Positions 9,341 through 16,505 of a stretch of DNA of 64,000 nt are shown here, in pieces. The notes below the pieces were generated by a model that was given only the letters and a program-made list of their open reading frames with translations, did not search any database and was not told the DNA's origin. The DNA is taken from assembly GCF_002102345.1 (NCBI RefSeq), contig NZ_LQPP01000078.1, forward strand, positions 1-64,000, in the 5' to 3' direction. Position 1 is the stretch's first letter; each line of letters starts with the position of its first letter. Made by a program: the position numbers and the translations under genes. This stretch comes from Mycolicibacterium peregrinum. GTDB lineage: Bacteria > Actinomycetota > Actinomycetes > Mycobacteriales > Mycobacteriaceae.

Positions 9341-9686
9341 CATCGGTTTATGTCACCAAGTATCGACGGAACGTGTTCACCCACGCCATGCTCGCCAGGT
9401 GCGAAGAGATCATGAACGAGGTGTGCGCTGACTTCGAGGCTGAACTGCGCGAGTTCAACGGTGAACACGACCACGTCCTGCACTACCCACCCAAAGTCGC
9501 GCGCTATCCAAGCTGGTCAACAGCCTCAAAAGGCGTCAGCGCACGACACTTGCGCCAGGAATACGCCCCCACGTCCGAAAATACCTGTGAGGCGGACACT
9601 TCTGGTCCGGCTCCTACTTCGCCGGATCACGCCGCGGAGCGCCCTTGAACGTGGGGTCAAGCAGTACATCGAAAAGGCCCGGTAGA
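9341..9686 (+). pseudogene. tnpA: Broken IS200-type Y1 transposase (tnpA)
   Basis: The frame reads VYVTKYRRNVFTHAM, then EFNGEHDHV, then YPPKV, all typical of IS200 TnpA. The HUH histidine motif (normally DHVHLLV) is collapsed to DHVLHYPP by an in-frame loss. Further frame changes follow. In other frames the familiar SLKGVSARHLRQEY, a YLWGG-type segment with TGA in place of the Trp codon, FWSGSYFAG and KQYIEKAR can be read. At least two frameshifts and one stop, so the transposase is dead. It is divergent from tnpB. Confidence 0.85.
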
Positions 9687-9780
9687 CGCACGTCAGCCCC
9701 GCGCGAGGCGGGGCTGCGGCTGGGCAGGATCCTTATCGGATTCCCGCAACCCCGATCTTACCGGGGTCGACTTCGGCGCG

Positions 9781-10299
9781 TCACTCCTCTGCTCGCAGCT
9801 GGGCCAGCAGATTCACTGCCTCGCCGCGCTCGGCGTCGTCGAGCCACGCCCACAAAGCGATGATGCCTTCCTCGGCTTCCCGGGCTGAACGGTTGAGCTG
9901 ACCCACGAGGGCTTCCCGCGTGGCCGGTTCCATGTGCTGCGTATGTGCGTGAAGGGTTTCTCTCATCGACAGCACCTGGCGGGCCAGAGCGAACCGGTCG
10001 GGGCTCGGAGCAGGGGGCCCGCCAGTATCAGCGTTGAGAGCCGGTGGTTCGTTCGTGGGCGCGCGGTGGACCGCGGTGGGGACGCCGCCACGAAGAATCT
10101 CATCAACACTGCCCGGTTCCCAGTCCAGTGCGGTTTCGAGTGCGCGGCGCATCCGAGGACTCAGGCGGCCGTGCCGGTTATTTTCCAGTTTCCGTACCAG
10201 TTCGGCCGACGGACCGCCGCGTGCATGCACGCCGGCTTGACTGAGATCAAGTGCGTGACGCCGTTCACGCAGCTCTTCGGCCAGCCTCTCCCACGACAT
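9781..10299 (-). CDS. XRE-type HTH transcriptional regulator
   Basis: 172 aa from the ATG at 10299. Residues about 5-65 form an XRE helix-turn-helix (LSQAGVHARGGPSAELVRKLE) followed by LETALDWEPGSVDEIL. The same domain opens the proteins at 48042 and 55241. The C-terminal half is helical. It is divergent from whiB; inverted CGGTATAT half-sites fill the space between them, so it is probably a repressor of itself and of the whiB operon. An upstream ATG at 10395 would extend the protein through those operators and is less likely. Confidence 0.8.
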   Translation of the reverse strand: MSWERLAEELRERRHALDLSQAGVHARGGPSAELVRKLENNRHGRLSPRMRRALETALDWEPGSVDEILRGGVPTAVHRAPTNEPPALNADTGGPPAPSPDRFALARQVLSMRETLHAHTQHMEPATREALVGQLNRSAREAEEGIIALWAWLDDAERGEAVNLLAQLRAEE

Positions 10300-10318
10300 G
10301 ATGCCCACATCATGCCTG

Positions 10319-10575
10319 ATGTACCGGTACAAAACGGCATTCTTCGGCCGGTGACTGGTATCTATGACAGCCCCAGACCACCACGCGGTACGCATACCAT
10401 GCTTCTGATTGTGTCACGCGGATCGTGCAAACACCCTGTTCACCTGCATAGTTCGTGTTTTTCTGAGTGGTTCGCCCGGCGATGCTGGTACTGGTACCGC
10501 AGAGCCTGACCCTCAGATATACCGCACAGTACGGTATTTTCTGCTACAGTAACGGTATATCCCGCCATATACCGC
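10319..10575. promoter_or_regulatory. Operator/promoter region between XRE regulator and whiB
   Basis: Contains TGTACCGGTACA (10320-10331), a GGTACTGGTACC repeat near 10487-10499, ATACCG-N7-CGGTAT (10519-10537) and CGGTATAT-N6-ATATACCG (10553-10574). The recurring TACCG/CGGTA half-sites in inverted pairs are what a dimeric HTH repressor would bind. The last pair is about 40 bases upstream of the whiB start. Confidence 0.6.
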
Positions 10576-10615
10576 ACTCGCTGCGGCTCAACGGGCCACA
10601 GGAATGAGGGGAACC

Positions 10616-11053
10616 ATGACCGTCGAAACCAACGACAACTCACTTCCAGCAGCGGCTCGGCTCTCAGGGCTCGCCGGAAACCTCCCCGGATCACCGGTGA
10701 CAAGGCTTTTCGAGACCGACGAACCGAGGCCGTGCACGGTCACCAAACCCGGCCCCGACAACGATCTGTGGTTCTCCGAGAACCGCAGCCGAAACCGAGC
10801 CGCGAAACTGTGCCGCCGGTGCCCCTTCATCGGCCGCTGCGGCTTCAACGCCGTCGCCAATCGCGCCACCCACGGCGTATGGGGCGGGGTGGTATTCCCC
10901 GGCGACCACACCCACAAGCTGGAGCGGATCTACGTCCAGTTGCTCGAGCAATTTGAGCGGCGCCGGCCCATCGAGCTCGGGAACGCTCCCGTGCCGGCTG
11001 TGCCCGAACCGGTCGCCTACCGACGCAACGTGGCCACCTCCTCCGCCGCCTGA
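10616..11053 (+). CDS. whiB: WhiB-family iron-sulphur transcription factor
   Basis: 145 aa. Four conserved cysteines at residues 40, 66, 69 and 75 (the C-x2-C-x5-C cluster) can hold a 4Fe-4S cluster, followed by the GVWGG turn (about 87-91) and a basic C-terminal region for DNA contact. The ATG follows GAGGGG at good spacing. Plasmid and phage WhiB proteins often bind the host's principal sigma factor and modulate host or transfer genes. It heads an operon with two very small proteins and a hydrolase and is probably controlled by the divergent XRE regulator. Confidence 0.93.
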   Translation: MTVETNDNSLPAAARLSGLAGNLPGSPVTRLFETDEPRPCTVTKPGPDNDLWFSENRSRNRAAKLCRRCPFIGRCGFNAVANRATHGVWGGVVFPGDHTHKLERIYVQLLEQFERRRPIELGNAPVPAVPEPVAYRRNVATSSAA

Positions 11054-11057
11054 TCCG

Positions 11058-11243
11058 ATGGACAATCAGCGCCCGACCCGTCCCCGCGGATGCGGCCAAG
11101 CCGTCAACCATCCCGCTTGCCCCTGTGATCCCTGCTGGGATCGGTTGCCCACCAACCTCAAACGCGGCCTACTGCTGTCGCTTGCCAGGGCGGCGCTCGA
11201 CAAAGGCATCAGCTTCTGGACACCCGTTGGTGGCCCATCGTGA
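11058..11243 (+). CDS. Small Cys-containing hypothetical protein (61 aa)
   Basis: Starts 5 bases after the whiB stop. The cysteines (CGQ, then CPCDPC) suggest a small metal-binding knuckle. Its stop overlaps the GTG start of the next small gene, so the two are coupled. No family recognised. Confidence 0.6.
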   Translation: MDNQRPTRPRGCGQAVNHPACPCDPCWDRLPTNLKRGLLLSLARAALDKGISFWTPVGGPS

Positions 11244-11416
11244 CCGCCGTGGAGCGCACGGACCGAAAGCTGAACGGCCCGGGGCACCTCATTCTCGACG
11301 AGTACCCCACCGCCCCGCAGGCCCGGGTCGCGCTACCCGCCTATCGCCAGTCGTGCGCGGTCGAACACCCCGAACTGGTCGCACACATGCGCCGAACGCT
11401 GCGCGCAGCGGAGTAG
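11240..11416 (+). CDS. Small hypothetical protein (58 aa)
   Basis: A GTG start overlaps the preceding stop (GTGA) and the frame ends in TAG 17 bases before the hydrolase start. The product is mixed in charge with no membrane segment. Support comes from the tight coupling in the whiB operon rather than from any recognised family. Confidence 0.5.
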   Translation: MTAVERTDRKLNGPGHLILDEYPTAPQARVALPAYRQSCAVEHPELVAHMRRTLRAAE

Positions 11417-11433
11417 GAAGCAGGGAATGCATC

Positions 11434-12600
11434 GTGACTATAGCCATCGAAAGTATTGTCCCCCAAGGCATTCCCGCAGCATTGGTCCAACAGGAATCCG
11501 CCCAGACCAGAGCACATAAGCTTCACATCACCACTGGCGACGGTGTTGACCTCGCGGTACGCGACTACCAGCCCCGCGGCCACGCCAGCCACACCGTGGT
11601 ACTGCTCCACGGCTTCTGCCTCTCCCAGAGCACCTGGAACATGCAGATCTGCGCGCTGCGCCGCCATTCACCCTGCTTGCGCATCATCACTCTCGACTAT
11701 CGAGGCCACGGCCGATCCGCCAGTGCACCAATCCACACCTACACCATCGAGCAGCTCGCCAACGACATCGGCCACGTCCTCACGACGCTCGACGTCACCG
11801 GTGCTATCACGCTAGTTGGACACAGCATGGGAGGTATGGCCGCGCTCTCCTACGTTGCGATGAGCGTGGCACCCATTCCAGTCGGACTCGTGCTGATCGC
11901 CACCGCCGCTGGCCGACTCACCGAACGCGGCATCGGCCGACTCCTGGCCACCCCCGTCATAAACCCGCTCACCCACGTCGTCGACCACATACCGCACCGC
12001 GCTGTCGACCGCACCGTGCGAACACTGATCGGACCTGCCTGCCACACCCTGAGCCGGTTAGCAGGCTTCGGCGGGACGGAACGCGCGGCGCTTGCCAGCG
12101 CGGCCGCCGACGCAGTGCACCGCACCCCGCTGGCCACCGCAGTCGGGTTCCTGCCCGCCCTACGCAACTACGACCGCTACAGCGATCTTCACGCGATCAC
12201 TGCTCACACCGTTGTCGTCAGCGGCGGAAACGACGTCGTCACCCCCGCCCTCCACGCGGCCGACCTCGTCGACGGCATCCCTGACGCGATTCACCTGCAC
12301 CACGACACCGGGGGACACATGCTGCTGCACGATGCGCCCCAGCTGGTCACCGACGCCATCCTCACCGGTATGGCCACCACCAAGAAAGCCACCGCAATCC
12401 CACCAGGACTGGCTGTATCCAAGCCAGCCGCGCCGGCCGAGCTCGCAACCACCACACCCGACCGGCGACTGGTTGGGTGCATTGCCCCACTGCCAGCCCA
12501 GCATCGGCAGGGGCGCGCCTATCGGGGCGAGCTTCGACGAGTCCACGACTACAAGATGTCCGCCGTATCACCGGATCGATGTGGAGGACGAAATGAGTGA
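11434..12600 (+). CDS. Alpha/beta hydrolase
   Basis: 388 aa from a GTG preceded by AGGGA. The fold markers are clear: oxyanion HGF (about residue 60), nucleophile elbow GHSMGG (about 128-133), acid in GGNDVV (about 264) and catalytic His in GGHMLL (about 293). The C-terminal 70 residues look disordered. The enzyme class (esterase, lipase or haloperoxidase-like) cannot be told. It sits in the whiB operon and overlaps the next gene by 8 bases. Its presence on a plasmid may relate to envelope lipid or quorum-type ester turnover, but that is speculation. Confidence 0.85.
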   Translation: MTIAIESIVPQGIPAALVQQESAQTRAHKLHITTGDGVDLAVRDYQPRGHASHTVVLLHGFCLSQSTWNMQICALRRHSPCLRIITLDYRGHGRSASAPIHTYTIEQLANDIGHVLTTLDVTGAITLVGHSMGGMAALSYVAMSVAPIPVGLVLIATAAGRLTERGIGRLLATPVINPLTHVVDHIPHRAVDRTVRTLIGPACHTLSRLAGFGGTERAALASAAADAVHRTPLATAVGFLPALRNYDRYSDLHAITAHTVVVSGGNDVVTPALHAADLVDGIPDAIHLHHDTGGHMLLHDAPQLVTDAILTGMATTKKATAIPPGLAVSKPAAPAELATTTPDRRLVGCIAPLPAQHRQGRAYRGELRRVHDYKMSAVSPDRCGGRNE

Positions 12601-12856
12601 TCCCGCAGTCGAAGCCACCGAACGGGCTTGGGAGGGCTACCCCGTCCCGTCAGGCGACGTTGACCGGTACCTACGAGAAGTCCCGCTCACCGCTGCCCGT
12701 GAGACGTCGAAGCCGATCCGCGAACTGCACCAGGAACTATCGGGTGACATGCCCGAGCCCAGCACAGAGGCAATGGCAGCGCGAGCCGAGGGGATGCGTT
12801 ACGTGCTCGACGAACTCGCCAAGTTGATCTACACCACTGAGGAGTTGGAGTCATGA
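12593..12856 (+). CDS. Small acidic hypothetical protein (87 aa)
   Basis: The ATG follows GGAGGACGAA, within the end of the hydrolase gene, and the stop overlaps the next start by 4 bases. Rich in Glu, Ala and Pro, and helical in the second half. Translationally coupled at both ends, so it is a real member of the whiB operon. No function recognised. Confidence 0.7.
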   Translation: MSDPAVEATERAWEGYPVPSGDVDRYLREVPLTAARETSKPIRELHQELSGDMPEPSTEAMAARAEGMRYVLDELAKLIYTTEELES

Positions 12857-13224
12857 GCGAACGCATCGAAACCGTCATCGCCGAAGCGCTCAACGACGTA
12901 GCCGAAAGGTATCTCTACATCGAGGGACCTTCCCATCCGGCAGTGAGTGAATTCCTCGCGGCGCTCAAAGCCGCGCGGATCGCAGTCGTGGAACTACCCG
13001 AACCAGTTCTCTCGCCACGTCACCAGGAACGCATCTGGGAAGTCGAGGACTCGCACGTCATCTTCAGCGAGAAGTGGCGGACCATTCGCGCCGAGCTGGA
13101 CTACGACAACGGTGACGATGACCCTCTTCCCGCCAGTGATGCAAGGGCGTTCGCTGCAGCGTTGATTGCTGCCGCTGACGATGTGGAGGCCGAACGGTCC
13201 AACCAGCGTCAATCAAGTAGCTGA
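12853..13224 (+). CDS. Hypothetical protein (123 aa)
   Basis: Coupled to the preceding gene by an ATGA overlap. Helical N-terminus, an acidic middle (DYDNGDDD) and an Ala-rich helical end. Small acidic proteins of this sort are common in mycobacteriophages and plasmids. No family recognised. Confidence 0.7.
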   Translation: MSERIETVIAEALNDVAERYLYIEGPSHPAVSEFLAALKAARIAVVELPEPVLSPRHQERIWEVEDSHVIFSEKWRTIRAELDYDNGDDDPLPASDARAFAAALIAAADDVEAERSNQRQSSS

Positions 13225-13238
13225 CATTAGGAGCACTG

Positions 13239-13434
13239 ATGAAGCTTTCAGAGTTGGGCGAGGGCACAGCCCTAATCCTCGCGCTGGGCGCGATCAGGTG
13301 GTGACGAAGGGGCCACGGACACGATCAAGAGCCGGTTGACCACCGACGAGACCGACGCGACAAAAGGAATCGCGTTGCGGTGCAAGGCCGCAACGCGAAA
13401 TGTCGACACAACAAACAGGAGAGAACATGAGTGA
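13239..13434 (+). pseudogene. Small gene split by a +1 frameshift at TGG-TGA
   Basis: An ATG with a good ribosome binding site (TTAGGAGCACTG) opens a 21-codon frame ending AGG TGG TGA at 13304. Skipping one base there continues an open frame (DEGATDTIKSRLTTDETDA...) that stops at 13434, overlapping the start of the next gene. The joined product would be about 64 aa. Either a recent indel broke the gene or a programmed +1 shift occurs at the TGA; the 21-codon piece could also be a leader peptide. Confidence 0.5.
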
Positions 13435-13600
13435 AACCGAAAGCCCGCGAACGATCATCTCTGATGAGATTGCCGGATTCACGCCTGAGCCGGATGGAGG
13501 TCAGGACGGCCTGGCCAACCTGGAGCGAGCTGACGGCATTCTCGCCGCGCTGCACAACGCTGGATACGAGATCGAGTTTGTCGGCTACCCGGCCGACTGA
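13427..13600 (+). CDS. Small acidic protein (57 aa)
   Basis: ATG behind ACAGGAGAGAAC. The product is acidic, with a C-terminal helix and strand (ILAALHNAGYEIEFVGYPAD). It overlaps the end of the shifted frame upstream, which suggests coupling with that gene when it is read in full. No family recognised. Confidence 0.65.
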   Translation: MSETESPRTIISDEIAGFTPEPDGGQDGLANLERADGILAALHNAGYEIEFVGYPAD

Positions 13601-13653
13601 CATGCGGCTGCGTTATCAGTATCCACCGACACACACGCCCTGACCAGCACGGA

Positions 13654-13676
13654 CCCGGCCACCACGGCCGGGCCAT
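13654..13676 (+). terminator. GC hairpin after the whiB operon
   Basis: CCCGGCC and GGCCGGG pair around a short loop. No long T-tract follows, as is usual in actinobacteria. The surrounding 13601-13825 holds no convincing gene. Confidence 0.4.
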
Positions 13677-13825
13677 CGTTGCATTTGTCAGGCCCACCCC
13701 AGAGCGCGCACCAGGTGGCTTCAGGACCCGCCAGTTGCCCGCGGGGCCAGCACAGCCCGAGCCGAGGCACCTGACCCAGTCCCTGATGGTTCCCGAACCG
13801 ATCGACACACCGATACGGAGAATGC

Positions 13826-14125
13826 ATGTCCGAGAACACCGCTGGACCCGGCAGATGCAACGCACAAGGCTGCGGCACCCCGTGTGACGGATTCATGTGT
13901 ACGGCGCACTGGAAACTCGTGCCCCCCGCAATGCGACTGGCCATCGAATCCAGTCCCGACCCGCGAAGCGCGGAATCACCCATTTCTCAGGCGGCCATTG
14001 CCGAGGTCGCCCACAGGGAATCCCGCAGCAAGCCACGGACTAGCTGCGGGATCCGCAAGGAACCGGTCCAGCTCGCCCTATTCGGCGATGACCAGGTCGT
14101 CCTTGCAGCAGGAAAACGCCGTTGA
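13826..14125 (+). CDS. Small zinc-finger-like protein (99 aa)
   Basis: The N-terminal part has CNAQGC, then C, then C-x2-H (MCTAHW), spaced like a small treble-clef or zinc-knuckle found in phage and plasmid proteins of actinobacteria. The rest is helical and basic. The 22-base hairpin 5 bases after its stop is probably the end of the next IS unit but may also terminate this gene. Confidence 0.7.
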   Translation: MSENTAGPGRCNAQGCGTPCDGFMCTAHWKLVPPAMRLAIESSPDPRSAESPISQAAIAEVAHRESRSKPRTSCGIRKEPVQLALFGDDQVVLAAGKRR

Positions 14126-14130
14126 CGTCT

Positions 14131-14152
14131 TCTTCTGGCTGAAGCCAGAAGA
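14131..14152. repeat. Perfect 10-bp inverted repeat at the solo tnpB end
   Basis: TCTTCTGGCT and AGCCAGAAGA separated by GA. On the minus strand it lies about 20 bases after the tnpB stop, where an IS605 right-end hairpin and omega RNA end are expected. Confidence 0.65.
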
Positions 14153-14172
14153 TTCCAACCCCATCCACTTAC

Positions 14173-15357
14173 CTATGCGGCAGGAGAATCGAGTTGAGGT
14201 TCACGGTTCGTAGACCGGCCAACGCCGAGGTCTCCCCGTGCAGTCACCGCCCGTCCGGCGGCGATATTGCGTGCGGCGTTCACGTCTGCATGGCACGGCC
14301 CCGCCGAGCAGGCGACGCACACGAAAACCGCTTGGCTCTTACGGTTCTCGGATGCGACGTGCCCACACGCGGAGCATCGTTGCGACGTGTACGCGGCCGG
14401 GACTTGCTCCACCCGACCCAGTGCTTTGTGCTGCAGCCGCGCCGCGAGCAGTCCCCAGCCGGCACGGCTGATCGACCGGTTCAGTCCACGCTTCTGCGCA
14501 ACGTTGCTCCCCGGCCGATCGACAGTTCCTTTGGCGCTGCGAGTCATGGCCCGCACATCGAGCGCTTCGAGCCGGATCGTGTCGAACCGGCCAGCGATCT
14601 CGGTACTGGTCTTTTCGACCCAGTCCTTGCGCCGGTCGCCTTCACGGGCCCGCAGCGTTGCGATCGCCAGCTTCGTCTTGGCGCGCCTATTCGATCCGCG
14701 CTGCGCGCGGGCCAGGCGCTGCTGCAACACCTTCAAACGCTTAGCCTCACCCGCCGACAAGCCTGGTACATGCAGCAATTCACCGGACGACAGGGCCGCC
14801 GACACCGCCACACCCCGATCGATCCCCACCACGGTGCCATCGCGAGGGCCACCAATCGGATCAGGCACATGCGCGAAGGCGATATGCCAACGGCCAGCCC
14901 GATCCAACGTGACCCGGTAGGACTTCACCCCGCCGGGCACCGGGCGCGACAGCCGAAACCGCACCCAGCCAACCTTGGGCACCAGGACCTGCCCGTACCG
15001 GCGGTTGAGCCGCTGAACGTGATGGGGTTTGACTCCAATTTGTCGGAAACCTTCGTGCACACCGGCTTTGCGCCACGTCGGGCGGCGGTGCGTGCCACTG
15101 AAGAAGTTCCGCATGGCCTGAGCGAAATCCCGCAACGCTTGCTGCTGCACGGTCTGCGATCCGGCCGCCAACCACGCAAACTCGGCCCGGGCCTCGGTCA
15201 GCTGCGCCGACTGCTCGTTGTAGCCCGGTGCCCTGAGGCCCGACCGCCAGAACTGCTGCTGCTCCACCGCAAGATTCCACACATACCGCGCCTGCCGGCA
15301 ATGCCCCGCAAGCGCAACCGACTGCTCCTCAGTGGGCAACAACCGGTAACGAGCCAC
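14173..15357 (-). CDS. tnpB: TnpB RNA-guided nuclease, second subfamily
   Basis: 394 aa. The RuvC acidic residues are present: Asp in GIDRG (about residue 180), Glu in LEALDVRAM (about 265) and Asp in ADVNAARN (about 355). The zinc ribbon is C-x2-C and C-x2-C-x4-C. It is quite different in sequence from the TnpB at 8049, so it arrived separately. No transposase is adjacent. Expected to cut DNA at a site set by its omega RNA; in plasmids such solo TnpBs can act as small selfish or maintenance modules. Confidence 0.93.
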   Translation of the reverse strand: MARYRLLPTEEQSVALAGHCRQARYVWNLAVEQQQFWRSGLRAPGYNEQSAQLTEARAEFAWLAAGSQTVQQQALRDFAQAMRNFFSGTHRRPTWRKAGVHEGFRQIGVKPHHVQRLNRRYGQVLVPKVGWVRFRLSRPVPGGVKSYRVTLDRAGRWHIAFAHVPDPIGGPRDGTVVGIDRGVAVSAALSSGELLHVPGLSAGEAKRLKVLQQRLARAQRGSNRRAKTKLAIATLRAREGDRRKDWVEKTSTEIAGRFDTIRLEALDVRAMTRSAKGTVDRPGSNVAQKRGLNRSISRAGWGLLAARLQHKALGRVEQVPAAYTSQRCSACGHVASENRKSQAVFVCVACSAGPCHADVNAARNIAAGRAVTARGDLGVGRSTNREPQLDSPAA

Positions 15358-15455
15358 GCCCGCACCCTAACCACATCCACCGACAACCAGCCGAAAGGAG
15401 ACGTGGCGTTTCCTCCCGCAGCTAAAGCAACGGGTTTCCACGCCACAACCAACCG

Positions 15456-15893
15456 ATGATCCTCACCGCTGCCCAGGCGATCGCTACGTGTGACCAGCTC
15501 ACCGCCGCACTGCGTTGCTTCGCCGAGCCATGCTCGACCACCCAGCTCGCTGCCGAATGCGGGCTGCCGTGGCGCACGCTGCACATCTTCGATGCGAGCT
15601 GCTCGTGGATTCAGGAGTTCGCCGAGTTTCGCTGCGGATGCGTGAAGCACTGCGCCGGCCGGGTCCACACCGTGGCGGTTCCGCCACCGGCCGGGGTGAT
15701 CCACCCGCTACTCACCCGACTGGAGACTGACGGCCTCGTGGAGCGCGTCGACACCAGTGTCCGCACGGTTTCCATGCGGGAACCGTGGTTTGGGCGTCAG
15801 GTGACGCATGCCGCGACGTTCTGGCAGTACTGCGGCCCCCGCTCGGATTCCCGATTCGACGCCATCGTCTCTGACCTCAGCGAATCACGCTAG
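15456..15893 (+). CDS. Hypothetical protein, winged-helix-like (145 aa)
   Basis: The middle segment (TTQLAAECGLPWRTLHIF and later HPLLTRLETDGLVERV) reads like a winged helix-turn-helix with a wing. It carries six or so cysteines. There is no ribosome binding site in front of the ATG, because the solo tnpB end lies directly upstream; the insertion may have removed its original leader. Probable DNA-binding protein. Confidence 0.6.
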   Translation: MILTAAQAIATCDQLTAALRCFAEPCSTTQLAAECGLPWRTLHIFDASCSWIQEFAEFRCGCVKHCAGRVHTVAVPPPAGVIHPLLTRLETDGLVERVDTSVRTVSMREPWFGRQVTHAATFWQYCGPRSDSRFDAIVSDLSESR

Positions 15894-15968
15894 TTACCGA
15901 TTCTCCGTGACTTGTCGGGAATTTGATACTGATTCCGCAGGGTCACCGGCGTGTCTCGAATCGGTAAC
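15893..15968. promoter_or_regulatory. 11-bp inverted repeat between small genes
   Basis: GTTACCGATTC (15893-15903) and GAATCGGTAAC (15958-15968) are exact inverted copies 54 bases apart, directly upstream of the 67-aa DNA-binding-type gene. They could be an operator pair or a long-loop terminator. Confidence 0.45.
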
Positions 15969-15994
15969 CGCTTCGCGATGGCAAGGTCAGCACC

Positions 15995-16198
15995 ATGCCA
16001 CAGCCACACAAGGGAGAACGCCGGCCCGTCTTAGTGCGCCCGGTGGACAGCGTGTACAGCGAGTTGGAGAAGTTGCGCCAGGAAGCGGGCGTCAGGTCGA
16101 TGTCTCAGTACATCGCTGACTTGCTCGCGGTTCATGTCGGAATGCCGGAATTGGCCCGGGAACTCAATCAGGAGGTGCTGCTACAGATCAGCGCATAG
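15995..16198 (+). CDS. Small ribbon-helix-helix-like protein (67 aa)
   Basis: The sequence runs from a basic N-terminus through a strand (VLVRPV) to two helices (YSELEKLRQEAG and MSQYIADLLAVHV), the plan of a ribbon-helix-helix or antitoxin-like DNA-binding protein. Very similar short proteins beginning MPRPHKG and ending NQEVLL occur widely in mycobacteria. No toxin is next to it; it may control copy number of the Rep gene downstream. Confidence 0.7.
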   Translation: MPQPHKGERRPVLVRPVDSVYSELEKLRQEAGVRSMSQYIADLLAVHVGMPELARELNQEVLLQISA

Positions 16199-16505
16199 GA
16201 CCGCAGGGATGGGCACCTCAGAGGGACGACGTGCCAACTCCCTGTTACCTCAGCACATCTGAATAGCGCGCGAGAAACCACTCCAAGAACGACGAACGCC
16301 CCCGGCTTGCAGGCCGAGGGCAACCGTTCGTAGTCGTAGCGAGTGCGAAGAACCGAGTTACCAGCTCGGACCTTCTCATAGGTGACTCGCGCACCTACCC
16401 CATGAAGGGACTGTCTTGGTCGACAGCTCTCACGGTAGCGCACGTCTCCGACAACGTCCAGGGGGCGCGCTTTCGTGTACTCAGCAATCATCTCGGCCAC
16501 CTCGT
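16199..16505. other. Non-coding stretch before rep, possible origin region
   Basis: No convincing gene. A hairpin is seen around 16299-16323 (CCCCCGGC...GGCCGAGGG) nested in a longer weak palindrome (CGAACG...CGTTCG). Position before the likely initiator makes this one candidate for control of replication or the origin. No iterons are obvious by eye. Confidence 0.3.

Larger units (their letters stand above)
7985..9775. mobile_element. IS200/IS605-family element with tnpB and decayed tnpA
   Basis: A divergent pair: intact tnpB on the minus strand and a broken tnpA on the plus strand, the usual IS605 layout. Hairpins lie at both sides: near 8008-8028 (CCGCC...GGCGG) and near 9694-9716 (CAGCCCCGC...GCGGGGCTG), with another stem at about 9750-9765 (CCCCG...CGGGG). 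Subterminal hairpins rather than terminal inverted repeats are expected in this family. Exact ends are not determined. Confidence 0.65.
14126..15450. mobile_element. Solo tnpB unit (IS605-type, no tnpA)
   Basis: A tnpB gene bounded by a perfect inverted repeat at 14131-14152 (TCTTCTGGCT-ga-AGCCAGAAGA) and by a GTGGCGT...ACGCCAC stem near 15402-15446. It has no transposase, so it would need one in trans. It sits between two small genes, and the gene at 15456 starts only a few bases after the hairpin. Confidence 0.6.
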
